Shown one piece after another: positions 15,339 through 23,289 of a stretch of 29,365 nt of DNA (positions are counted from its first letter, which is position 1; each line of letters starts with the position of its first letter). The notes beneath the pieces are model-generated. The model was not told the DNA's origin, ran no database searches, and saw only the letters and a program-made list of their open reading frames with translations. The translations under genes were made by a program, and so were the position numbers. The stretch spans positions 1 to 29,365 of the forward strand of contig CAYMRB010000069.1 of the NCBI GenBank assembly GCA_964392615.1, in the 5' to 3' direction. The DNA is from CAYMRB01 sp964392615. GTDB taxonomy: Bacteria; Planctomycetota; UBA8108.

Positions 15339-18275
15339 CTACGGGCAGAACGGGTATCCCGTGCACTCCAGCGCGTCCGCGGTCGGATCCTCGCCGCACG
15401 TCGCGAACGGGGGTGGCGGCGTCCGTCCTCCTGAGAACAGGAACGTCAGCAGGAAGATGCTGTCGGCCATGTCGACCAGGCCCGAGTCGTTCGTGTCGCG
15501 GATCTTCGGGCACTCGCTCGGCAGGGCACCGCCGTTGAACAGGTGCTGCAGCAGGCTGACCGCGTCGCTGAGGTCCGTGTTGCCGTCGTGGTTCATGTCG
15601 CCGCGTCGGAACAGGATCCGGGGATCGTCGATCTCGACCGACCACGAGAACGCGATCCGGCCCGACTCGCCACCCGCGCCGGTCACCTCGATGTAGTACG
15701 AGGAGACGGATTCCACCTCGAAGCTGGCGCTGGCGCCTCCGGCGGTCATCCGCTCGACGGAGCCGTCATAGATCGTCAGCGCCGTGTCGAAGTCGCTGTC
15801 GGTCGCGTCGATCGTGGCGAGGCCATCGACCGTCGGCGTCCAGATCCACCACAGCGCGGGGCTGCCGACGCTGTTGCGACCGGTCGTGTCGCCTGCGGGG
15901 CCGATGATCGTGCGAGCGTCGCGCGGCGAGGTGTTGTCGTCGCCCGGATCCTCGACTGACCATTGCAGCTGAACCGAGCCCGTCGCACCGTTGAAGCCGG
16001 CGACGCGGATCAGGTACTCCGTCCCGGCGATAGCGGTGAACTCGATCCGACTCTGCCGTCCGACCGCGTCGTCGTTCTGCGCCAGGCTCGTCAGGCCGGG
16101 ATCGTACGCGCCGAGCGTCGTGTCGAAACCGCTACCGCTCGTGTCGATCGTCGCGGTGCCGGTGATCGGCGGGGTCCAGCGCCACCAGACGGAGTTCGCG
16201 CCGAGGCCGTCGGGCTCGTCGGCTTCGTCGGTCGCGTTCGTGCTGTCGATGCTCGTCGACCCGCTCGCGCCGCTGACGGCGATGGCGTCGGATCGGTCGT
16301 CGTTCGTCGGTCGTGTGACGCCGCCGCCGGTCGAGAAGGTCCACAACGGTCCGGCGACGCTATCGCACGAGTTTCGCGCCACGATCTGCCAGCAGTACTC
16401 GGCGTCGGCGTCGAGGTCGTCGACGTCGAGAAAGCTCTCGGCCGTCTCGGCCAGGAGCTGCAGGTCTTCGCCGCAGCGGCCGATCCAGACCTCGAACTCG
16501 AGCGACGGGCCGGTCGGCACCAGGAGGTCGGCAAACTCCGTCGTTCGCGTGGCGTCCTCGCCGCGGCAGCCGCTGTCCGAGCATTCGTTGACGACCGTGC
16601 AGCCGCCGCGCTGGGTGTAGTCGGTCTCGCCGCGGACCAGGATGCCCTCGACGGCGAGCGTCGACGAGTGGAAGACCGGCGAGCCCGAGTTGCCGCCGAA
16701 AGCGTCGAGGTTGGCGATGAAGTAGCTACTCGGCGAGTTGTCGCGCACGTTGGCGCCAGCCGCGATCTTGCCGGGAAGGCCCGACGGGTGCCCCATCATG
16801 ATGAGCGGTGCGCTGTTCGGCACGCGTCCGTCGCGACGGACCTCGACCGGCGTGCGGTTCGCTACGGGGCGGTCCAGGCGGATCAGCGCCCAGTCGGCGC
16901 CGCCGCTGACCTCGTGGCCGACGACGCCCGCGCAGAAGTAGACGTCTTCCGCCGGTATGTCCATGATCGGCGTCGACGCGTTGGCCATCTCGAAGCCGAA
17001 GACGAACGCGGTCGAGTCGCAGCTCGTCGACACGCAGTGGCCCGCTGTCGCGACGATGTCCGGCGCGACGAGGAAGCCGGTGCAGAAGGCTGGCGTCGGC
17101 TGATCGCGGAATAGCTGATCCGAGCACAGGTCGTACTCCGCGCCGAGCGTTGCTCCCGACAGGCGATACGTGGCGCCGCGGTCCGAGATGTTTCCGGGCC
17201 CGACCAGCGCGCAGGTCGCCCGCCACGCGCGGATGACCTGAGGATCGGTGAATTCGTACACATCGCGGCGATCGTCGTCGCCGTAGATCACCTCGTCGAC
17301 GATCGACTGCAGCTGCGACCAATCGAGACGCGCGCTCGTCCCGACGTCGGTCGCGCCGTCCTCCGGCGACGGGGCTGCCGGCGGGTCGGGCGGCTCGCAG
17401 GGAGCGACGCTCTGCCAGTTCAACGTCGCGGCACCGGTGTCGCCACCGTAGCCGGCGACGCGGATCGAGTACTCGACACCCGCTGCCGCGGTCCAGGTCA
17501 CGGCGCTCTGCAGGCCCTCGGCGTCGTCGTTCGAGCCGACGACGTCGACGCCGCTTGCAGGAGCCCCCGTGACGACAGCGAGCGTCGTGTCGAATCCGCT
17601 CCCGAAGGTGTCGACGCGGACGACGCCGGGAAGAGGCGGCGTCCAGCTCCACCACAGCGATCGCTGTCCATCCGAGCTGCCGGGAAAGAGCTCGTCCTCC
17701 CACGACTCGTCGGTGGCGCCGGAACTGCTGGCGGTCGTGGTGCCGGAATCGCCCTCGAGCGCGATCCGACCGGCGAAGTCGTCGTTGCTGGTCGACGAGG
17801 TCGTGACGCTCCAGCTCAACGAGATCGGGCCGGTCGCGCCGCCGTAGCCGGCCACGCGCACGAGGTAGTCGTTCCCGGCGGTCACCGAGAACGAGACCTC
17901 GCTCTGGAGACCGTGCGTGTCGTCGTTGCTGTCGCGAAGCTCGAGGTCGCTGTCGAACGCGGCGAGGGTCGTGTCGTAGCCGCTGTCGATCGTATCGACC
18001 ACGGCTGTGCCGCTCGACGGCGGTGTCCACCGCCACCACACCGAGTTCGAACCGATGACGTCCGGCTCGCCGGCTTCATCGGTCGCGTCGACGCTCGTCG
18101 CCGAGAGGCTCCCAGAAGCCGATGTGATCGGTGTGGCGTCCGCGATGTCGTCGTTGTCGGGAGCGGCGTGCAGCACGCCTCCCGGTGCGGCAAGCAGTGC
18201 AGCGAAGAGCGGCAGGACGAAGGCGAGGAAAAGCGGTGAGCGCAGCGTGCGCGCAGCGAGTCGCGTTCGGTTCAT
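15339..18275 (-). CDS. Secreted modular trypsin-like serine protease with dockerin-type C-terminus
   Basis: A 978-residue secreted protein. Residues 1-37 are a signal peptide. Two about 120-residue beta-sandwich repeats (38-157 and 158-290) share SVWWRWTPP, SGYDTTLA, SNDD, GLQS and VRVAGYGGATG. A trypsin-like domain (about 340-590) has the triad His413 (TAGHC), Asp461 (DWALIRL) and Ser530 (GGNSGSP) and many Cys. A fibronectin-like segment (about 590-650) and two further repeats (655-775, 780-885) follow, the last more diverged. Residues 892-975 hold two dockerin-type calcium loops (DMNHDGNTDLSD, DTNDSGLVDMAD), each with a hydrophobic helix, as in many Planctomycetota secreted proteins. ATG at 18273-18275 has AGGAG six bases upstream. 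Probably degrades or processes extracellular protein; target unknown. Confidence 0.88.
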   Translation of the reverse strand: MNRTRLAARTLRSPLFLAFVLPLFAALLAAPGGVLHAAPDNDDIADATPITSASGSLSATSVDATDEAGEPDVIGSNSVWWRWTPPSSGTAVVDTIDSGYDTTLAAFDSDLELRDSNDDTHGLQSEVSFSVTAGNDYLVRVAGYGGATGPISLSWSVTTSSTSNDDFAGRIALEGDSGTTTASSSGATDESWEDELFPGSSDGQRSLWWSWTPPLPGVVRVDTFGSGFDTTLAVVTGAPASGVDVVGSNDDAEGLQSAVTWTAAAGVEYSIRVAGYGGDTGAATLNWQSVAPCEPPDPPAAPSPEDGATDVGTSARLDWSQLQSIVDEVIYGDDDRRDVYEFTDPQVIRAWRATCALVGPGNISDRGATYRLSGATLGAEYDLCSDQLFRDQPTPAFCTGFLVAPDIVATAGHCVSTSCDSTAFVFGFEMANASTPIMDIPAEDVYFCAGVVGHEVSGGADWALIRLDRPVANRTPVEVRRDGRVPNSAPLIMMGHPSGLPGKIAAGANVRDNSPSSYFIANLDAFGGNSGSPVFHSSTLAVEGILVRGETDYTQRGGCTVVNECSDSGCRGEDATRTTEFADLLVPTGPSLEFEVWIGRCGEDLQLLAETAESFLDVDDLDADAEYCWQIVARNSCDSVAGPLWTFSTGGGVTRPTNDDRSDAIAVSGASGSTSIDSTNATDEADEPDGLGANSVWWRWTPPITGTATIDTSGSGFDTTLGAYDPGLTSLAQNDDAVGRQSRIEFTAIAGTEYLIRVAGFNGATGSVQLQWSVEDPGDDNTSPRDARTIIGPAGDTTGRNSVGSPALWWIWTPTVDGLATIDATDSDFDTALTIYDGSVERMTAGGASASFEVESVSSYYIEVTGAGGESGRIAFSWSVEIDDPRILFRRGDMNHDGNTDLSDAVSLLQHLFNGGALPSECPKIRDTNDSGLVDMADSIFLLTFLFSGGRTPPPPFATCGEDPTADALECTGYPFCP

Positions 18276-18325
18276 GAAGAGCTCCTGTCGGACGCCTTCC
18301 CCCCAGCGTCCGCGGTTGGTTCGAC

Positions 18326-18341
18326 CGTACGTGATCGTACG
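18326..18341. repeat. Inverted repeat upstream of the protease gene
   Basis: CGTACG-TGAT-CGTACG lies 51 bases upstream of the protease ATG, in the 136-base gap after the PAS-like gene. Each arm is also a palindrome. Its position suits an operator for the protease gene, but this is only positional evidence. Confidence 0.4.
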
Positions 18342-18411
18342 CCGTTCCAGCGGCGGACTCAACACGAAGCCTCCGGAATCCGTGTCGCTCGCGTGTCGCG
18401 AATCCGACCCG

Positions 18412-18870
18412 CTATCTCAGGTGGCTCTCGATGCTCTCGAGAAGCTCCACGCCGCGTCGCGTCAGAGCCTCTGTGAACTCCGCGGCGGCTTTGCTCGTGG
18501 GATCGTCGGACAGGGCTTCCGGTTCGGGGCGGAACAACACCGCGAGCCGTTCGTCGTCGGGATGCTCGTCGCGCAGCGGCATGACCGCGACGCCGAGAGT
18601 GATCGTACCTCCGCCGACGATCACCTGCTCCGTGCAGGAGAACACTTCACCTCCGTTGCGCGCGGCCTGGACGGCAGGGCAGGCACTGGCGCACGCCTGG
18701 TCGGCGACGGGAAAGACCTTCCAGCACTGCCGGCCGAACCAGTCCTTCGGCACGAGCGTCCGCGCGCCGGCGTTGAGGTACAGAACCTCCATCTTCGAGG
18801 AGAACACGCCGCAGGGCTCCGGTTCCTCTTCGAGAAAGCTCCAGCGTTCAGCGACGTCGTTCGCGGACAT
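18412..18870 (-). CDS. Single-domain PAS-like protein with conserved-type cysteines
   Basis: A 152-residue protein with a PAS-like core: CGVFSSKMEVLYLNAGARTLV, then CWKVFPVADQACASACP, and a strand pair ending in AVMPLRDE. The pattern 'Cys-W/Y-x-V-F ... Cys-x3-Cys-Pro' (Cys49, Cys60, Cys64, plus Cys79) is like that found in PAS domains of some sensor kinases and regulators, where the cysteines may bind metal or sense redox. Here there is no kinase, cyclase or DNA-binding domain. The C-terminal 35 residues are probably helical. ATG at 18868-18870 has GGAG eight bases upstream and was chosen over the longer open frame, whose extension is antisense to dgt. It is divergent from dgt. A partner protein is likely but not visible. 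Confidence 0.7.
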   Translation of the reverse strand: MSANDVAERWSFLEEEPEPCGVFSSKMEVLYLNAGARTLVPKDWFGRQCWKVFPVADQACASACPAVQAARNGGEVFSCTEQVIVGGGTITLGVAVMPLRDEHPDDERLAVLFRPEPEALSDDPTSKAAAEFTEALTRRGVELLESIESHLR

Positions 18871-19018
18871 GGCCAGCACTCCATCATCTTTCCGCCCATC
18901 AAACCGGCATTGTAGCGCGATGGTGGGGTGCCGGGGAACCCGTCTCGTGATAGCGGGCGCGACGGTGCGGCGCGCCGGTGCCTTGCGCTCCGATCCGCCG
19001 GTGGGCAGACTGGGGCGG

Positions 19019-20332
19019 ATGAGCGCCGAGAGAACCGCCGTCCACAACCGCTTCTACGACGCGTTCGATGTCGAGTGCTACGGCGACCGCAAGCCGCGGG
19101 CCGACGACTATCGCACGCCGTTTCAGATCGATCGCGACCGCATCGTCCACACCTCGGCGTTTCGGCGTCTACAGGGCAAGACGCAGGTCTTCTGGTCGGG
19201 CGAGTACGACTTCTATCGCACGCGATTGACCCACTCGCTCGAGGTCGCGCAGATCGGCAAATCGATCTGCAACTGGCTCCTGGCCACGAGTGACGAGCTC
19301 GGCGACGACTTTCGCATCGACACCGACCTGATCGAGGCGGTGTGTCTCGCTCACGATCTCGGGCATCCGCCGTTCGGGCATGCGGGCGAGCGGGTCCTGA
19401 ACGAGCTCCTGTGCGAGTACGGCGGTTTCGAAGGCAATGCGCAGACGCTGCGCTCGATGACGCGAACGATCTACCGGACGCGTGACGGGCGCGGCGGCAT
19501 GAGTCCGACGCGCGGGTTCGCCGACGGCGTGCTCAAGTACAAATCGCTGCGCCGCGAGTTCGCGGCGGTGGGGGACCCACGACCGGCGAATCACTTCCTG
19601 TACGACGACCAGAGCGAGGTGCGCGACTTCGTGCTCGGGTGCTCCGGCCCGCCGGATGGCATCACGAAGCCGGCGGCGATCAACGCGCTCAAGAGCGTCG
19701 AGTGTCAGGTCATGGATTGGGCCGATGACACGGCCTACTCGCTGAACGACCTCGCCGACGGCATCCACGCCGAGTTCCTGACGTCGACGAAGATCGAGCG
19801 ATGGGCCGAGAGCGAGTCGCTGAACTCCGACGAGGCGGCGTGGATCGATGCGTGGCTCGACGTCATTCGCGACGGGCGGGTCGAGTCGTACACCGGCTAC
19901 AAGATCAGCTGTTTCTTGCGCGCGACATCGCTCGAGCGGCGTGACGGGCCGCTCTCGAAGCTGTCGAGCCGTCACCGCTACTCGCTCGTCGTGGCGTCCG
20001 AGATCATGGCCGAGCGCGAGCTGTACGGGCGGTTGGCGCGAGACCTCGTCTACGAAGCGCCGCAGGTCCACCAGCTCGAGCTCAAGGCCCGCCACGTGCT
20101 GAGTCGCGTGTTCGACGTATTGGCCGAGACGTACGTCGACCCACCGAGCGGCGCCCGGCGCCTCCATCTGCTGCCGCCGTCGGTCGAGGCCTTGATCGCG
20201 AGCGAGGATACGCCCTCCGCACGTGCGCGACGCGTTTGCGACTACATCGCGGGCATGACCGACGGTTTCGCCAGCCGCACGTACAAGCGGCTGTTCGATC
20301 CGGACTTCGGGTCGATCGTCGACCTGGTGTAG
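19019..20332 (+). CDS. dgt: dGTP triphosphohydrolase-like HD-domain protein
   Basis: A 437-residue HD-superfamily phosphohydrolase, cleaving dGTP or other dNTPs to the nucleoside and triphosphate. Metal-binding residues are in order: His72 (RLTHSLEVAQ), His112-Asp113 (AHDLGHPPFGHAGE) and Asp236 (DWADDTAYSLND). The N-terminal SAFRRLQGKTQVF and the later YTGYKIS/LVYEAPQV regions also fit dGTPase proteins, and the length is close to the shorter bacterial form. ATG at 19019 follows a GGGGCGG stretch with poor spacing, so the start is not strongly marked, but the family homology begins within ten residues. It stands alone, divergent from the PAS-like gene, with no defence genes nearby, so a nucleotide-pool role is the simplest reading. 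Confidence 0.9.
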   Translation: MSAERTAVHNRFYDAFDVECYGDRKPRADDYRTPFQIDRDRIVHTSAFRRLQGKTQVFWSGEYDFYRTRLTHSLEVAQIGKSICNWLLATSDELGDDFRIDTDLIEAVCLAHDLGHPPFGHAGERVLNELLCEYGGFEGNAQTLRSMTRTIYRTRDGRGGMSPTRGFADGVLKYKSLRREFAAVGDPRPANHFLYDDQSEVRDFVLGCSGPPDGITKPAAINALKSVECQVMDWADDTAYSLNDLADGIHAEFLTSTKIERWAESESLNSDEAAWIDAWLDVIRDGRVESYTGYKISCFLRATSLERRDGPLSKLSSRHRYSLVVASEIMAERELYGRLARDLVYEAPQVHQLELKARHVLSRVFDVLAETYVDPPSGARRLHLLPPSVEALIASEDTPSARARRVCDYIAGMTDGFASRTYKRLFDPDFGSIVDLV

Positions 20333-20423
20333 CCTGGCGGGGTGTCGACGATCAGGTCAGCCCCGACGACGAAAACGACTAATCCGTGCGACGTCTCGAA
20401 CGGGCGCGCACGAGGAGGGATGC

Positions 20424-21536
20424 ATGACACGTAGGACGAGTTCGCTCGTGGTGGTCTGTGCGCTTGCGGCGAGCGGCTTCTCGAGCGTCCGCGCCGAGGG
20501 CCCCGCCCCGTCACCGGAGCGCCGTCTCCACGGGTTCTACTATCCGTGGTATGCCAGCCCCTCGACCGACGGCGGATACGGGCACTGGAATCACGGCGTC
20601 GCCGTGCGCAAGGGGCCGCCGAAGCAGTTTCCCGGCGGGGACGACATCGGCGCGAACTTCTATCCGCAGCTGGGCTGCTACAGCTCGAATAGCGCCGCGG
20701 ATGTCGATCGCCACATGAAGCAGCTGCGTCGCGCGAGGGTCGGGGTCATCGCCGTGTCGTGGTGGGGCCGTGGCTCGTTCACCGACAAGGCGCTGCCGCT
20801 CCTGTTCGCCGCGGCGAAGAAGCACGACATCGCGGTCGCATTCCACATCGAGCCGCACATCGGACCGGGCGGTCGCACGGCGACGACGACGCGCGAGTCG
20901 ATCGTTTACCTGCTCGACAAGTACGGCGCGCATCCGGCGCTCTACCGCGATCGCGCCCGGCAGAACCGTCCGCTGTTCTACGTCTACGACTCGTATCTGA
21001 CGAAGGCGTCCGAGTGGGCGACGGTCCTCGCGCCCGAGGGCAAGAGCACGATCCGCGGCACGAAGCACGATGCGGTCGTCATCGGCCTGTGGGTGAAGGC
21101 GCGCGAGGAGCGCTTCATGGTCGATGGCTGCTTTGACGGCTTTTACACGTACTTCGCCACGGACGGCTTCACATACGGCTCGACGCCGAAGAACTGGCCG
21201 CGGCTCGCCGCGTGGGCCGAGAAGAACGGCAAGCTCTTCATTCCGTGCGTAGCTCCCGGCTACATCGACACGCGCATCCGGCCGTGGAACGGCCGCAACA
21301 CGCGCGGGCGCGAGGCCGGCGCGTACTACGACCGCATGTTCCGCGCCGCGATCGGCGTGCGCGCCGAGATCGTCGGCATCACGTCGTTCAACGAGTGGCA
21401 CGAGGGCACGCAGATCGAGCCGGCGATCCCGAAGACGGTCGGCGACTATCGCTACGAGGACTACTCGCCGCGCGAGACGAGCTACTATCTCGATCGCACG
21501 GCCCACTGGGCCGGCAAGCTCACGCCGATGCGGTGA
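20424..21536 (+). CDS. Secreted GH99-like endo-alpha-1,2-mannosidase/mannanase
   Basis: A 370-residue protein with an N-terminal signal peptide (cleavage near VRA-EG, residue 24). The GH99 hallmarks are GFYYPWYASP at the start of the barrel, VSWWGRGSFTD, FHIEPH and SFNEWHEGTQIEPA. Glu324 and Glu327 (NEWHE) match the catalytic pair known from bacterial GH99 enzymes, which act through a 1,2-anhydrosugar intermediate. The known substrates of the family are alpha-mannan and glucosylated high-mannose N-glycans; the substrate here is not determined. ATG at 20424 is preceded by GAGGAGGG. It is convergent with the interrupted glycosidase-like gene, 24 bases apart. Full length, no missing key residue. 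Confidence 0.9.
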   Translation: MTRRTSSLVVVCALAASGFSSVRAEGPAPSPERRLHGFYYPWYASPSTDGGYGHWNHGVAVRKGPPKQFPGGDDIGANFYPQLGCYSSNSAADVDRHMKQLRRARVGVIAVSWWGRGSFTDKALPLLFAAAKKHDIAVAFHIEPHIGPGGRTATTTRESIVYLLDKYGAHPALYRDRARQNRPLFYVYDSYLTKASEWATVLAPEGKSTIRGTKHDAVVIGLWVKAREERFMVDGCFDGFYTYFATDGFTYGSTPKNWPRLAAWAEKNGKLFIPCVAPGYIDTRIRPWNGRNTRGREAGAYYDRMFRAAIGVRAEIVGITSFNEWHEGTQIEPAIPKTVGDYRYEDYSPRETSYYLDRTAHWAGKLTPMR

Positions 21537-21560
21537 TTCGCCGGACAGTGGCGCCGCTCG

Positions 21561-22805
21561 CTACTCGCGAATGCGATACAGATGGACGCCCCAGGCGTCG
21601 AACGAATCTTCGAAGCGTCCACCGCGTGCGTCGATCGTGCGCTCCTCGCCGATGACCTCGACGCGCGCTCGCTCCGGTAGGCCCGCGACGCGGAACGCGG
21701 CCCGCGCCGGGCGGTTGCGCCTGCAGACCGTGAACAGGTACAGCGACCCGTCGTGACGCTGAACGAGCATGCGGATGGGAGTCTCGTCCGCGCCGGGGGC
21801 TTCCTTGACGCCCGCTGGCGCAGGGGTCTTCGGCGACGCGCTGACCGTCGCGACGCCCTTCAGCGCCGGGCTGTTGAGGACGGGCGCGAGCGAGCGGATC
21901 CGCCGGTTGATCGCGGTGACCGCAGCGAGCATCTCGGGATCGTCCAGGAGCGCGTGCTCGTTGAACCGCGGCTTGAACTGGTGGACGAACCAGATGAGGC
22001 CGCGCGAGCCGTGGATCAGCGCCATCCACACCTCGGCGCGCACCTGGGCAGGCGTCGCCCTCTTGTGCGGGTTCGAGATGTGCGTGCACTCGACGCAGTT
22101 CCAGACGACCTTGCGGCCTTCGGTCCATCGCATGAGCCGCTCGACGCCCTTCGCGACGTACCACAGGTAGTTCTCGCCGTCCGGCTTGCGGATGCCGACG
22201 ACGGGGTAGACGTCGAATGACGCGATGTCGCAACCCTTCACGTAGGTCAGGTAATCGTCGATGTGTGCGCCGGAGCCGCGGCCGACCCACTCATCGTTGG
22301 CGACGCCCTAGCCGAGGTTCAGCAGGATCGGGCGATCGGGATCGGCGGCGCGCAGCTTCTCGTAGTCCTTGACGATGCGCGGCGGGGGAACGGGACCGCC
22401 GTACCCCTTCTTGCCGGTCTTCGGGTCGACGACGGGCTGGGCGTTGTCCGGCTCGTCGCCGTGCATCCAGCCGACGATGATCGGATCATCGCGATGCGCG
22501 AGGCCGACGGCGTTTTGCGAGCAGATGACCGGCATGCCGGCCTTTCGCAGCGTCGCGAGCTGCTTCTCGGTCGGTCCCTTCCACAGGCCGACGTACAGGT
22601 TGAAGCCGGCGTCGCGATAGCGCCGTGCGTTGCGTGGGCTCTGCAGCCACACGGCGATCGGGAAGTACGTGGGATCGTTCGGAGGGCCTTTCTTCCAACG
22701 CGCCCACGGCGTCGCAGGGCGGGGCGCACGATCGTCGTTCTGCTGAGCGACGACGGCGGGAGCGAGCAGCCACAGGGCGAGGGCGAGACGGAGATCGACG
22801 CGCAT
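21561..22805 (-). pseudogene. Secreted glycosidase-like TIM-barrel protein interrupted by one in-frame TAG
   Basis: One reading frame of 415 codons is split at codon 166 (TAG, bases 22308-22310); the frame is the same on both sides and reads well across (LLNLG-stop-GVANDEW), so a CAG to TAG change is the simplest cause. The N-terminal half has a signal peptide (1-21, AVVAQ), FPIAVWLQSP and GWMHGDEPDN (candidate acid Glu118). The C-terminal half has YVKGCDIASFDVYPV, VVWNCVECTHIS (candidate nucleophile Glu238) and a beta-rich end. This layout resembles clan GH-A-like glycosidases, but I cannot name a family. ATG at 22803-22805 has AGGAGG seven bases upstream. TAG ends 13 genes here, so recoding is unlikely. 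It could be a true nonsense mutation or an assembly error. The truncated product would lack one candidate catalytic residue. Confidence 0.75.
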
Positions 22806-22878
22806 CGTGCGGCCTCCTGATTTCCTTGCGTTGTCGGAAACCAGCGTAGCCGACTCGGCGCGAGGAGACGACGCCGAT

Positions 22879-23136
22879 CTACCAGCGCGGAGGGCTGCGG
22901 CGATCGCGGCGATCGTGTCGGTCGCGGTCCTTGCCTTGCACGGTCCTCATGGCTCCGACGACCGAGTAGGCGGCGCGGTCCACGCCGATCGCGGAGTTTT
23001 CGACCGATCCCGCGGTCCGCGATACCTCGTCCAGGCTGTAGCGCAGCACCTCGAGCCCGCCCCGAACATCGGCCCCCGAGCAGCCGGTCAGCATCGCCAG
23101 GGCGGCCAGTGTCGCGATGATCGTGAGCTTGCGCAT
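22879..23136 (-). CDS. Small lipoprotein of unknown function
   Basis: An 85-residue protein with a lipoprotein signal: MRKL, a hydrophobic stretch and the lipobox LTGC (Cys19), then a serine/glycine/acid-rich region (VENSAIGVDRAAYSVVGAM) and a very basic, Asp/Arg-rich tail (KDRDRHDRRDRR). AGGAGAG lies four bases before the ATG at 23134-23136. It should be anchored to a membrane by its N-terminal lipid. It stands between the URO-D-like gene and the interrupted glycosidase gene, all on the minus strand, with gaps of 153 and 73 bases. No family is recognised. The charged tail may bind polyanions such as cell-envelope glycans, but that is only a guess. Confidence 0.75.
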   Translation of the reverse strand: MRKLTIIATLAALAMLTGCSGADVRGGLEVLRYSLDEVSRTAGSVENSAIGVDRAAYSVVGAMRTVQGKDRDRHDRRDRRSPPRW

Positions 23137-23289
23137 CGTTCTCTCCTGCCGCCGGTCGACGGCGTTGCGGTTCGCGGTTCCCCTGGCTCCCGGTTCGTCG
23201 TGTCGGAGCCTCGTCTGAGGGGGAATTGCCGGGAGCGCGCGGAACCGGCCAGAAAAAACCGCCGTGGAGAGAATTCGTCGTCCTGGAGC

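Noticed and set aside
14170..15645. 491-codon minus-strand open frame
   Set aside because: It spans the antisense of the SDR epimerase and the small unknown gene, is low-complexity Arg/Ser-rich, and has no recognisable domain.
19019..20332. dGTPase as part of an anti-phage system
   Set aside because: The protein looks like an ordinary dGTPase-family enzyme and its neighbours are a PAS-like protein and secreted enzymes; nothing else suggests defence.
22308..22310. Recoding of TAG (for example pyrrolysine) in the interrupted glycosidase gene
   Set aside because: TAG is the terminal stop of many genes here, including this one, and the inferred ancestral residue is Gln; no structure that would favour read-through is evident.
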